This document shows, one piece after another, positions 32,727 to 40,770 of a stretch of DNA of 64,000 bases. The notes beneath the pieces are model-generated. The model was not told where the DNA came from. It ran no database searches and was given only the letters and a program-made list of their open reading frames with translations. The first letter of the stretch is position 1. Each line of letters starts with the position of its first letter. This DNA comes from an uncultured Parabacteroides sp. (lineage in GTDB: Bacteria; Bacteroidota; Bacteroidia; Bacteroidales; Tannerellaceae). The position numbers were made by a program, and so were the translations under genes. The stretch covers positions 1-64,000 of the forward strand of contig NZ_CABUOD010000026.1 in assembly GCF_902493135.1 (NCBI RefSeq), given 5' to 3'.

Positions 32727-33605
32727 TTAATTCTGTTTCCTGTAGTCCGAAGGAGACAATCCCGTGTGTTGCCTGAAAAACCTCCCAAGGGATGTCTGGT
32801 TGGAGAAATGTGTCCGGATAGCGATCTCCTGGACATTCAGGGACGAGTTCTTTAACAGGTACTTGATCTCCTGCAGGATATATTCGGTTATCCAGTCTTT
32901 GGCCGACATCCCGCTCACTTCCTTGACTACCATTGTGAGATATTTGGGAGTGATGTGCAGCTTGTCGGCATAGAACGCCACGCTTCTGTTCTCCTTGTAA
33001 AACTTCATGATGAGCAGGAAGAAGACGTGGGCCAGTTCTTTCTTATGGTTGTCAAATGTTTGCTTTCCCGTGTGCGAACTTACTTTATATACATTGTAAA
33101 GGTCCAGATAGAAAATCCGCATGAGGAGGACGACCGAATCCTTACGGTATAAGTTCTCAGGAGCATTCACCTTGCTGTAAATCAATTGGAAGAAATTGAT
33201 ATACTTGGATATTTCCAAGTCCGAAAGCTTGTAATGATAATGGCTTCTCATATAAAAGAAGAAGTGGGGTGAAAAGCGGCGTAGGCCGCTAAGCACGTCG
33301 TTATAAAGATTAAGAGACAATGAAAAATAGCTGACTGTGAAATCTTGGCTGATTTCAGACAGAGAGACCAGCTGACCCGGAAAAATGACCACCAGTTCCC
33401 CTTTCGTAAACAGATGTTCATACCCATGCACATCCACTTTCGCCCTTCCCTCCGTGCAAAAGGCGACAACAGCCCTACGGGAATAAGAAGGATATAAGGG
33501 AATGGGAAATTTCGTTGAATTCCTGATGATCTTGAAATCGTTTCCTAAAGAATGAGAAATCTCCTTGTGATCAGATGTCCTTTTATTTTTGTCTGACATG
33601 TTCAT
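32727..33605 (-). CDS. AraC-family transcription regulator
   Basis: From the ATG at 33605 (MNMSDKNKRTSDHKEISHSL) the protein has 292 residues; a further ATG at 33653 is in frame but overlaps a -7-like TATACTTTTA. The N-terminal part is a cupin-like sensing domain (about 40-150: AVVAFCTEGRAKVDVHGYEH). The C-terminal part has the two AraC helix-turn-helix motifs (SVAFYADKLHITPKYLTMVV and SLNVQEIAIRTHFSNQTSLG, ending HTGLSPSDYRKQN). No target operon is adjacent in the same orientation. Confidence 0.9.
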   Translation of the reverse strand: MNMSDKNKRTSDHKEISHSLGNDFKIIRNSTKFPIPLYPSYSRRAVVAFCTEGRAKVDVHGYEHLFTKGELVVIFPGQLVSLSEISQDFTVSYFSLSLNLYNDVLSGLRRFSPHFFFYMRSHYHYKLSDLEISKYINFFQLIYSKVNAPENLYRKDSVVLLMRIFYLDLYNVYKVSSHTGKQTFDNHKKELAHVFFLLIMKFYKENRSVAFYADKLHITPKYLTMVVKEVSGMSAKDWITEYILQEIKYLLKNSSLNVQEIAIRTHFSNQTSLGRFFRQHTGLSPSDYRKQN

Positions 33606-33868
33606 TTTAGTTTCGTTTGTAAAAGTATAATTTCGTTTTATATGAAAACCCATTAGTGCCGGTTTGGTATAGTTTTCCAGAAATATGAACCCTAATCACG
33701 GTCACTTTTTTGCAAAAAATGATTTTATCCACCTCTTAAACCGAAGGTTTAATGTTTTGTTTAGGCGAAGTTTATAAAGAAAATTAATGCGGATAGTTTC
33801 GCAAAATGAAAGGCTTTTGGGAAAAACGGGAGAGAGGTTTTGCCGGTTAAGATGTGTGTGAAAAAGCA

Positions 33869-33912
33869 AAAAGCGGAACAGCCATAATGATTGTTATAGC
33901 TATTCCACTTTT
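33869..33912. terminator. Terminator downstream of the response-regulator relic
   Basis: AAAAGCGGAACAGC and GCTATTCCACTTTT pair with G-U allowances. The T-run follows on the plus strand and the A-run on the other side gives T's on the minus strand, so it can end transcription coming from either side. Confidence 0.55.
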
Positions 33913-33937
33913 TTATAATATGTCGTCTTTCTACCTC

Positions 33938-34328
33938 TTACCAGGTAATCTGCGGTAGGAATTTGGAAATCGTTTTCTTCAGTTCGACGATATTGATGGG
34001 CTTGGTGATGAATCCGTTGCTTCCGGCAGCGCGGGCGGCTTCCATGTCATTTTCGAAGGCATAGGCAGACTGCATGATAATCGGGATGCTCGTGTCTTTC
34101 TTTCTAATCTCCTTTCAGCGCTTCTATACCATTCATTTCCGGCATTTTTATATCCAGCAGAATCAAGTCGGCTCCCTTTTCTTCAAAAACTTTCAATAGC
34201 TCCAATCCTGTCCTGGCTTGTAACACGTTACAGTGTCTTTTTAAAATGGTTTTTAATAGCAGGAAATTGCTTTCCTCGTCTTCTGCGATCAGAATAGTTA
34301 CATTGTAGTTGTCTTCGTTCGTGCCCAT
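33938..34328 (-). pseudogene. Single-domain response regulator, frameshifted
   Basis: From the ATG at 34328 the frame reads MGTNEDNYNVTILIAEDEES and reaches the phospho-acceptor segment ADLILLDIKMPEMNGIEAL, then stops at 34104. One extra base near 34109-34112 causes this. Removing it continues the frame as KEIRKKDTSIPIIMQSAYAF, then SNGFITKPINIVELKKTISK, and ends at 33938, exactly the missing half of a CheY-like receiver (129 residues). The original gene is therefore a stand-alone receiver. It is either a recent pseudogene, a sequencing error or, less likely, a programmed frameshift. Confidence 0.85.
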
Positions 34329-34497
34329 ATCTTTTATATTATCTGTGAACAAATTTCAGCATTAATTTTTACATAACCAAATAGAATAGAACTTATTCTA
34401 TGTTTAGCGGCTCGATTATCTTTGCCCATCATGAAATATCGTGAAACCGGGATTGGATTTATTTTTCATGTTTATTGAAAATAAAAGCTCCTAAAGG

Positions 34498-34527
34498 TTG
34501 AAAGATCCGAGGATGTTTGTATATTTA
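34498..34527 (+). promoter_or_regulatory. Promoter of the 87-residue gene
   Basis: TTG at 34498-34500, a 19-base spacer and TATATTTA at 34520-34527 approach the consensus, with only the last base of the -7 box different. It leaves a leader of about 80 bases that contains a hairpin (GCGGCGGGA...TCCCGCTT). Confidence 0.5.
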
Positions 34528-34615
34528 GTGCATTAAACGAAGCGGCGGGATTAAACTTCCCGCTTTCGGGAATAGTTATTAACGAAGAACAAGTATAACT
34601 TTAAAATCAAACATC

Positions 34616-34879
34616 ATGGGAAAGAGTCAATTAATTCACAACAATGAGTTTCATTTGATTAATAAAGCTGAAATTCGCAAGGCTACAGGTAAATTGGTAG
34701 AATCGTTGAACCTGGCAGCAGGTTCTACGGACGGATTTGATATTTATAAGGTAGTGGACGCCTATTTTACGGACCTGGACAAGCGTCATGAAATTAATGC
34801 TTTGTTGGGTATCGGCGAAAGTTGCCAATATTACGGTGAACAGGAACAGGTAGAGGAAGTGATCAAGGAGGTAGACTAA
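34616..34879 (+). CDS. Unrecognised 87-residue protein
   Basis: I do not recognise this small protein. It starts MGKSQLIHNNEFHLINKAEI and has a central SLNLAAGSTDGFDIYKVVDA and an acidic tail (EQEQVEEVIKEVD). There is no signal peptide or membrane segment. It has its own promoter-like sequence and a shared terminator at its end, and codon use looks like that of the neighbouring genes, so it is probably a genuine cytoplasmic protein. Confidence 0.65.
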   Translation: MGKSQLIHNNEFHLINKAEIRKATGKLVESLNLAAGSTDGFDIYKVVDAYFTDLDKRHEINALLGIGESCQYYGEQEQVEEVIKEVD

Positions 34880-34910
34880 GAGCGCTTTCTCTATTTTTTT
34901 CGGGCAATAA

Positions 34911-34943
34911 AAAAGGAGATATCCTCTGCGGACATCTCCTTTT
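34911..34943. terminator. Bidirectional terminator between the small gene and rpsA
   Basis: AAAAGGAGAT and ATCTCCTTTT form a 10-base stem with further pairing inside. T-runs lie on both strands, between the stop of the plus-strand gene (34879) and the stop of rpsA (34966). Confidence 0.8.
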
Positions 34944-34965
34944 ATTTTATCTGAAAAGGCGGTAA

Positions 34966-36759
34966 TTACTTACCAGCCAATTTTTCTTTCAGGGCTGCGA
35001 GTTCTTCAATGTCACCCAGTGTAGTCTTTTCAACCGGACCGGTTACCATTGCAGATTCTTCTTCTTTCTTGCCACCGCGTTTTGCAGACGATTTCTTTTC
35101 GCCGGCTTCTTTCTTGGCGCCTTTCTGTTCATCTTCGAAGATACGGCTGTGAGAAAGGATGATTCTCTTGGCTTCCTTGTTGAATTCGATTACCTTGAAC
35201 TGCAGTTTCTCGTCTACGGCAGCCTGAGAACCGTCTTCTTTTACCAGGTGTTTCGGAGTTGCGAAACCTTCTACGCCGTAAGGCAGAGAGATGACAGCAC
35301 CCTTATCCAGTACTTCGATGATTGTTCCTTCGTGGATGGAACCTACCGTGAAGATGGTTTCGAATACATCCCAAGGATTTTCTTCCAGCTGTTTGTGGCC
35401 TAAGCTCAAACGGCGGTTTTCTTTGTCGATTTCCAGAACCTGGACTTCGATTTCAGCACCGATCTGAGTGAATTCCGACGGGTGTTTGATTTTCTTTGTC
35501 CAAGACAGGTCGGAGATGTGGATCAAGCCGTCTACGCCTTCTTCGATTTCTACGAATACACCGAAGTTAGTGAAGTTGCGAACTTTAGCCATGTGGCGAG
35601 AACCTACCGGGAAACGAGATTCGATATCTTCCCACGGATCGGCTTTCAGCTGTTTGATGCCCAGAGACATCTTACGTTCGTCGCGGTCCAGAGTCAGGAT
35701 GACTGCTTCGATTTCGTCACCTACCTTCATGAAGTCCTGAGCAGAACGCAAGTGCTGTGTCCACGACATTTCGGAAACGTGGATCAGGCCTTCTACGCCC
35801 GGAGCGATTTCGATGAATGCACCGTAGTCAGCCATAACGACAACTTTGCCTTTTACTTTGTCGCCGACTTTCAAGTCCGGATCCAAAGCATCCCAAGGAT
35901 GCGGAGTCAGTTGCTTCAAGCCGAGAGCGATACGTTTCTTTTCGTCATCGAAGTCAAGGATCACCACGTTGATCTTCTGATCCAGCTGAACGATTTCTTC
36001 CGGATGAGAAACGCGGCCCCAAGACAGGTCTGTGATGTGAATCAAACCGTCTACGCCACCCAGGTCGATGAATACGCCGTAGGAAGTGATATTCTTGACC
36101 GTACCTTCCAGTACCTGGCCTTTTTCAAGTTTGGAGATGATGTCTTTCTTCTGCTGTTCGAGTTCAGCTTCGATAAGAGCTTTATGAGATACAACAACGT
36201 TCTTGAATTCCTGGTTGATCTTGACGATCTTGAATTCCATTGTCTTACCTACAAATACATCGTAGTCGCGGATCGGTTTGACATCGATCTGAGAACCCGG
36301 CAAGAAGGCTTCGATGCCGAATACGTCGACGATCATACCGCCCTTGGTACGACATTTAATGTAACCTTTGATGATTTCGTCTTTTTCAAGCGCTTCGTTG
36401 ACACGATCCCAAGAGCGTGTAGCGCGTGCTTTCTTGTGAGACAGGATCAACTGTCCTTTTTTGTCTTCCTGGTTTTCGATGTAGACTTCTACTTCGTCAC
36501 CAATTTTCAGATCCGGGTTGTAACGGAATTCTGCCATAGATACAACGCCGTCTGATTTGAAACCGATGTTCACTACGACTTCACGTTTGTTCATTGCAGT
36601 CACGGTTCCCATAACGACTTCTTTGTCCTTTACCGTGTTCAAAGTCTCGTCATACGTTTTTACAAGATCGTCCTTGCTTACTTCACCGTAAGAATCGCCC
36701 TTTTCAAGAGCTTCCCAGTTGAAATCTTCAATGGGCTGAATGTTCTTTAAATTTTCCAT
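34966..36759 (-). CDS. rpsA: 30S ribosomal protein S1
   Basis: The 597-residue protein contains six S1 RNA-binding domains at about residues 45-115, 125-200, 215-290, 300-375, 388-462 and 475-548. Examples are TSYGVFIDLGGVDGLIHITD, ADYGAFIEIAPGVEGLIHVS and TNFGVFVEIEEGVDGLIHIS. A lysine/glutamate-rich tail (KKEAGEKKSSAKRGGKKEEE) follows. It binds mRNA leaders on the 30S subunit. Bacteroidetes do not rely on Shine-Dalgarno pairing, so S1 is especially important for their initiation. Confidence 0.97.
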   Translation of the reverse strand: MENLKNIQPIEDFNWEALEKGDSYGEVSKDDLVKTYDETLNTVKDKEVVMGTVTAMNKREVVVNIGFKSDGVVSMAEFRYNPDLKIGDEVEVYIENQEDKKGQLILSHKKARATRSWDRVNEALEKDEIIKGYIKCRTKGGMIVDVFGIEAFLPGSQIDVKPIRDYDVFVGKTMEFKIVKINQEFKNVVVSHKALIEAELEQQKKDIISKLEKGQVLEGTVKNITSYGVFIDLGGVDGLIHITDLSWGRVSHPEEIVQLDQKINVVILDFDDEKKRIALGLKQLTPHPWDALDPDLKVGDKVKGKVVVMADYGAFIEIAPGVEGLIHVSEMSWTQHLRSAQDFMKVGDEIEAVILTLDRDERKMSLGIKQLKADPWEDIESRFPVGSRHMAKVRNFTNFGVFVEIEEGVDGLIHISDLSWTKKIKHPSEFTQIGAEIEVQVLEIDKENRRLSLGHKQLEENPWDVFETIFTVGSIHEGTIIEVLDKGAVISLPYGVEGFATPKHLVKEDGSQAAVDEKLQFKVIEFNKEAKRIILSHSRIFEDEQKGAKKEAGEKKSSAKRGGKKEEESAMVTGPVEKTTLGDIEELAALKEKLAGK

Positions 36760-36835
36760 TCTCTAATTGTTAATACTTAAGTTTGTTTTAATTAGTAAGT
36801 TAGACATTATGTTGTCATCTCTCAAAAATCGGGGG

Positions 36836-36864
36836 CAAAGGTAATGCTTTTTTCTGACTTGCAA
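36836..36864 (-). promoter_or_regulatory. Promoter of rpsA
   Basis: On the minus strand TTG (36862-36864), an 18-base spacer and TACCTTTG (36836-36843) fit the Bacteroidetes consensus. The start site would be about 70 bases before the rpsA ATG. Confidence 0.6.
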
Positions 36865-36911
36865 GACTTTTTATATGGAAAAACAATCTTTTTGGCTTGT
36901 AATACCGCTAC

Positions 36912-37271
36912 TTACATCTTTTCTTTCTGAGACATCTGCCTCCTTTTGAATAGTTGCCTGAATTTGTAATCCGCTCCTAACAGGATGAGGGCGAGCATCC
37001 CGATATAGGTATAGAAAGGCAGTGTGCTCATATCGGGCATCTGCACGGATATTTTGGGGATGCCCATATAAAGGAACGAGGCGATCGCGATGCCGATCAT
37101 AGACAGCGAGGCGGTGATGACGGCGATCCATCCCCAGCGTTCGTTGCGCTTGCGTATCCGTTCGGCTTCGGCCATGATCTGCCTCATCACGTTGGCACGG
37201 AACGAAGCGGGAAGCTCTTCTTCCGGCATCCGGCTAAACAGATCTTTTAATATGTCATTCTTTTCGGTCAT
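36912..37271 (-). CDS. Two-helix membrane protein, probable anti-sigma partner
   Basis: The 119-residue protein has an N-terminal soluble part (LFSRMPEEELPASFRANVMR, typical of small ECF partners) and two transmembrane helices (about 48-70 WIAVITASLSMIGIAIASFL and 85-102 YIGMLALILLGADY). It begins one base after the sigma factor stop, so it is cotranscribed. It probably holds the sigma factor at the membrane, although it lacks a zinc-binding anti-sigma motif. Confidence 0.65.
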   Translation of the reverse strand: MTEKNDILKDLFSRMPEEELPASFRANVMRQIMAEAERIRKRNERWGWIAVITASLSMIGIAIASFLYMGIPKISVQMPDMSTLPFYTYIGMLALILLGADYKFRQLFKRRQMSQKEKM

Positions 37272-37272
37272 T

Positions 37273-37830
37273 TTATTGTTCCTCCATTCCTTTTAATACG
37301 ACAAACAGTTTCTTTCGTATGCGATGTAATTTTACTTTTATGTTAGAAGCGGTCAATCCGGTGATCGTCGCCACTTCGTCGATCGTTTTCTCTTTCATGT
37401 AAAAGAGCAGGATGATCGCCCGTTCGTCGGGCGGCAATTGGGCGAGGGCGGCATCGAGCATCCGGATCCGTCCGGAATCGTCCGTCCTGCCCAGCGCCTC
37501 GGCCACCTCTTGTTCCGATACATTATTGATAACCGATTCCTCTATCGCCAGAAACTCGTGTTTCTTTTTCCGTGTCTCCGAGATGGCAGTGTTGTAGGCG
37601 ATCCGGTAGATCCAGGTGGAGAAACTGCATTCCCCTTTGAACGAAGAGAGGTGCTTGAACACCTTCATAAACACATCCTGCGCCAGCTCCTCCGCATCTT
37701 CCCGGTTTCTGACCACCTTTAAGATTAACGAATGAACAGGACGGCTGTATTTATCCAGAAGGCAGGCGAAGCATGCCGTATCTCCCGCTTGTATCCTTTG
37801 TATATAATATATATCGGTGTACAACTCCAT
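37273..37830 (-). CDS. ECF RNA polymerase sigma factor
   Basis: The 185-residue protein has sigma-2 (about residues 20-90: ACLLDKYSRPVHSLILKVVR, EELAQDVFMKVFKHLSSFKG) and sigma-4 (about 125-178: LPPDERAIILLFYMKEKTID, ITGLTASNIKVKLHRIRKKL). It would direct transcription of a small regulon, likely a stress or envelope one. The next gene, with two membrane helices, is the probable regulator. A DUF6249 gene, which in related genomes often sits in such an operon, is found 1.2 kb away on the other strand. Confidence 0.93.
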   Translation of the reverse strand: MELYTDIYYIQRIQAGDTACFACLLDKYSRPVHSLILKVVRNREDAEELAQDVFMKVFKHLSSFKGECSFSTWIYRIAYNTAISETRKKKHEFLAIEESVINNVSEQEVAEALGRTDDSGRIRMLDAALAQLPPDERAIILLFYMKEKTIDEVATITGLTASNIKVKLHRIRKKLFVVLKGMEEQ

Positions 37831-37863
37831 CGTATTATAATGGACGCAAGCCGGGCGAATAGG

Positions 37864-38235
37864 TTACAACTTATTCTTTGTTTTTTTTGTTCCGGCATAC
37901 ACATAATTACGGAAAAGCCAATCTTCGTTTTTGCTGGAAGGCTTCAGATCAACTGATTGGAGCTGTGATACCGCTATCAAGTTGTTGGAATAACGAGTAA
38001 GATAGTTTATTGTTTCGGCAGAGCTTATGTTGTTGTTTTTCGATAATGCGCGCAATACTTTGACGATAAACCGATATTCATGTGAAGATAATAGATATTG
38101 GAGTGCATTTAACTTCTTTTGCGAGTAACGTATGTTTATTTTGTCTCCATTCACAAAGATGAGACCCAAGCTCAAGCGTTCTGCTATTTCTGAGCGGATT
38201 ACGCCATAGATGATACTATATTTTAAATTATTCAT
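37864..38235 (-). CDS. DUF3037 protein
   Basis: The 123-residue protein starts MNNLKYSIIYGVIRSEIAER and continues LSLGLIFVNGDKINIRYSQK, the pattern of DUF3037, a family seen beside HipA-like kinases. It overlaps the preceding HipA-like gene by eight bases, so the two are one unit. The coding sequence is noticeably AT-rich compared with the ECF operon on its left, suggesting later arrival. Its function is unknown; being paired with a kinase, it may be a regulator or substrate-binding partner. Confidence 0.75.
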   Translation of the reverse strand: MNNLKYSIIYGVIRSEIAERLSLGLIFVNGDKINIRYSQKKLNALQYLLSSHEYRFIVKVLRALSKNNNISSAETINYLTRYSNNLIAVSQLQSVDLKPSSKNEDWLFRNYVYAGTKKTKNKL

Positions 38236-38842
38236 GACTAATATTATCGTTTACACATATTAAAAAATTCGACCATACGTTTTCAACCCATTCCCGCTGG
38301 AAAAGTTGTTGCAGTTTTTCGGTTATGACATCTTTGTGGATGTTCCATTCTTGCGGTATCGAATCAACAATTTGATCGGTTAGCATACCGCTCTCATTTA
38401 CGCAGTGATTATAATGGGGCTTTAACTCTTCCGCGAGTTTCCAAATTGAATCAGATGTGTACTTCTGTATTAAATGATGAAATATTTCTGCATATCTTTT
38501 TTTTTGTGTCACATATCTGCTTGTGGAAGGGGTGATATCTGCTACACCCTCCAAAAAATAGTAACCGAGCGCAGGACCGGACAGACTGCGAGGAGTTAAA
38601 ACATGCCCCCAATGTTCTTGTTTTATTTTTACAAAAGCGTATTTAGGTGAATTGATTTTCCAAACAGATGCAAATTGTGCACCGATAAGTTCACTCGCCA
38701 ATTTGAATGCACGAGTAGACGAGCGCATATATTTGCAGATATACCAATTTTTATCCGAACAAGCAACCAGGACAGGTCTTTCTCCTGTGTCATATAGTTT
38801 TTCTATCGCCTTGATACTGTCTAAAATGGGTATAGGTGCCAT
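38228..38842 (-). CDS. HipA-like kinase family protein
   Basis: The 204-residue protein resembles the short HipA_2-type kinases: a Gly-poor N-lobe (RPVLVACSDKNWYICKYMRS with a Lys in the CKYM strand) and ELIGAQFASVWKINSPKYAF. A C-terminal helical part follows, without an obvious HxD/DxD catalytic pair that I can fix by eye. HipA kinases phosphorylate translation factors or related targets. It is shorter than the classical HipA (about 440 residues) and is coupled to a DUF3037 gene. It may be part of a toxin-antitoxin or defence-like pair. Confidence 0.65.
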   Translation of the reverse strand: MAPIPILDSIKAIEKLYDTGERPVLVACSDKNWYICKYMRSSTRAFKLASELIGAQFASVWKINSPKYAFVKIKQEHWGHVLTPRSLSGPALGYYFLEGVADITPSTSRYVTQKKRYAEIFHHLIQKYTSDSIWKLAEELKPHYNHCVNESGMLTDQIVDSIPQEWNIHKDVITEKLQQLFQREWVENVWSNFLICVNDNISHE

Positions 38843-39026
38843 TTGAAATTACTTTTTATTCTGTTTGTAAATATACATAACTTTCGTCGAACGGCAAAAA
38901 CATTACGGGTAATTACTGGTAATCGCGGTCTAAGTTGCAATTTTTTCTTCCCGATCTGTAACCTTTCGGAAAGAGGTGCGTCAAAAGTAGCAAAGAAATT
39001 AATTAATCATTTAAAACAGTACAGTT

Positions 39027-39440
39027 ATGATGGATTTTATTGTTGTTCCGTTGACTACCGGAATCGTATTTGCTGCTATTTATGGCTTGTTTGAATTGTT
39101 CGTGCGTAGAAAAGAGCGGTTGGCCATTATCGAAAAGATCGGTGAAAGAGTGGATATGACTGATTTTGGGAAAAAGCTCTGCCTTCCTTCGTATAGTTTA
39201 CCCCGTTTTTCATTTAGTTCTTTAAAGGCGGGATGTCTGTTGATGGGAATCGGTTTCGGAGTGCTTGTGGGTTTTATCTGTGATGTGGTGCTTGCCGCCA
39301 ATAGACATTCGTTGGATTTTCGTAATGAATATGAAGCTATTACTTCTGCTTATGGCGCATCCGTCCTTTTGTTCGGCGGTTTGGGGTTGATTGTCGCATT
39401 CGTTATCGAGACGAATATGAAGAAGAAAGAGGATAAATGA
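39027..39440 (+). CDS. DUF6249 membrane protein
   Basis: The 137-residue protein has three transmembrane helices: about residues 3-22 (FIVVPLTTGIVFAAIYGLFE), 68-92 (GCLLMGIGFGVLVGFICDVV) and 108-128 (ASVLLFGGLGLIVAFVIE), separated by a short basic loop. This pattern fits DUF6249, a family usually found in Bacteroidetes ECF sigma operons. Here it lies divergently from the HipA/DUF3037 pair, which may have separated it from the ECF gene at 37273. The function is unknown. Confidence 0.75.
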   Translation: MMDFIVVPLTTGIVFAAIYGLFELFVRRKERLAIIEKIGERVDMTDFGKKLCLPSYSLPRFSFSSLKAGCLLMGIGFGVLVGFICDVVLAANRHSLDFRNEYEAITSAYGASVLLFGGLGLIVAFVIETNMKKKEDK

Positions 39441-39466
39441 TAAAGTTTTCACTTTTTTCTCAGGGT

Positions 39467-39561
39467 GAAAATTTATTTTCCCGCAAGTGAAAATAAATTT
39501 TCATCGGCATGGAACAAAAGTTTCATCGGCGGGAAACAAAAGTTCCGTGCCGATGAAACTT
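39467..39561. repeat. Two tandem hairpins with an alternative fold, convergent intergenic region
   Basis: Perfect 14-base arms GAAAATTTATTTTC (39467-39480) and GAAAATAAATTTTC (39489-39502) form the first hairpin. The second can be made in two ways: AAGTTTCATCGGC (39518-39530) with GCCGATGAAACTT (39549-39561) followed by T's, or CATCGGCATGGAAC (39502-39515) with GTTCCGTGCCGATG (39542-39555). The two folds exclude one another. It lies between the convergent DUF6249 and nitronate monooxygenase genes, so at least one fold is probably a terminator. Confidence 0.65.
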
Positions 39562-39566
39562 TTTGT

Positions 39567-40655
39567 TTATCGGGAGGAAAGAGACGGTTGGTCGGAACGT
39601 TTCCACTCGTTGATCAGCTCGCTGATCGTTTCCTTCACCGACATGATGCGGGTGGTCCGCCAGGCATTGCTTCCGGCAAAGGCATAACCGTTCTCGAAGT
39701 TCCCTTTGAAAGCGTTATACAAGGCGGTCACGATGCAATAGGGACTTCGCGAGATGTCGCAAGTCTTGATGCAGTTGAAAGGACAAGCCTTCGGCTGCTT
39801 CAAGCCCTCTTTCACTTTCTGCAAGAAATTGCAGTGGATGGCTCGTCCCGGCATACCGACAGGACTCTTGATAATCTCGATATCCTTTTCTTCCGCTTTG
39901 ATGTAGCTTTCTTTGAAAGCATCGGAAGCGTCGCACTCGGTGGTGGTGACGAAACGGGTTCCTAATTGAACGCCCGATGCTCCCAGGTCCATCACGCGTT
40001 TGATGTCTTCACCCGTGTAAATGCCTCCTGCTGCGATTACCGGGATTCTCTTGTTGTATTTTTCTTCGAAGTGTGAAACTTCTTCCACTACCTGGGGCAG
40101 CAGTTCTTCCAGTGAGAAATGCTCGTCTTCCAGCTGGTTCTCCTTATATCCTAAGTGGCCGCCTGCTTTCGGGCCTTCCAGCACGACAGCGTCGGGAAGG
40201 TAGTCGTAGTTGTTTTTCCATTTCTCACAGATGATGCGGACGGCACGCGCACTGGAAACGATGGGAACCAGTTTCGTCACGCTGTCTTTCTTCAGGAAAG
40301 ACGGCAGGTCCAGCGGAAGCCCGGCGCCACTGAAAATGATGTCTACCTTTTCCGCAATACTGGTTTTCACCAGTTCGGCGAAGTCTGAAAGGGCGACCAT
40401 CACGTTCACGCCGATAATGCCTTTGGCCTTTTCACGGGCTTTGCGGATCTCGGCTGCAAGGCCCAGATTGCCGGCTTCGGTGTAGTTGGGAGAAAGTTTC
40501 TTATATAAGAGACCGAGACCGGCGGCGGAGATAACGCCAATCCCACCTTCATTTGCAACGGCTGAGGCTAAGCCGGAGAGAGATATTCCTACGCCCATTC
40601 CACCCTGGATGATTGGAATGCGGGCTTTCAGATCCCCGATTGTTAATGTCTTCAT
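39567..40655 (-). CDS. Nitronate monooxygenase / FabK-like FMN enzyme
   Basis: The start was set at the ATG at 40655 (MKTLTIGDLKARIPIIQGGM), giving 362 residues; an upstream frame is hydrophobic and non-native. The (beta/alpha)8 FMN-binding fold shows IQGGMGVGISLSGLASAVAN, the substrate-loop EGPKAGGHLGY and the phosphate-binding IPVIAAGGIYTGEDIKRVMD. A Cys-rich stretch near the end (KACPFNCIKTCDISRSPYC) is unusual for nitronate monooxygenases and might bind a metal cluster. It oxidises nitronates or reduces enoyl-ACP. The family is clear; the substrate is not. Confidence 0.85.
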   Translation of the reverse strand: MKTLTIGDLKARIPIIQGGMGVGISLSGLASAVANEGGIGVISAAGLGLLYKKLSPNYTEAGNLGLAAEIRKAREKAKGIIGVNVMVALSDFAELVKTSIAEKVDIIFSGAGLPLDLPSFLKKDSVTKLVPIVSSARAVRIICEKWKNNYDYLPDAVVLEGPKAGGHLGYKENQLEDEHFSLEELLPQVVEEVSHFEEKYNKRIPVIAAGGIYTGEDIKRVMDLGASGVQLGTRFVTTTECDASDAFKESYIKAEEKDIEIIKSPVGMPGRAIHCNFLQKVKEGLKQPKACPFNCIKTCDISRSPYCIVTALYNAFKGNFENGYAFAGSNAWRTTRIMSVKETISELINEWKRSDQPSLSSR

Positions 40656-40770
40656 GTAAATAAAATATGTAAATAAAAAATATATCCCGCAAAGGTAGCA
40701 CAATAAACCAAAGGATGTGCAAAAAGAGCCAATATTATTGCACAAATTATTTGCCATTGTGCAATAAAGC

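Noticed and set aside
34104..34328. A genuine short receiver protein
   Set aside because: It ends in the middle of the receiver fold, and the missing half follows directly in another frame, so a frameshift explains it better.
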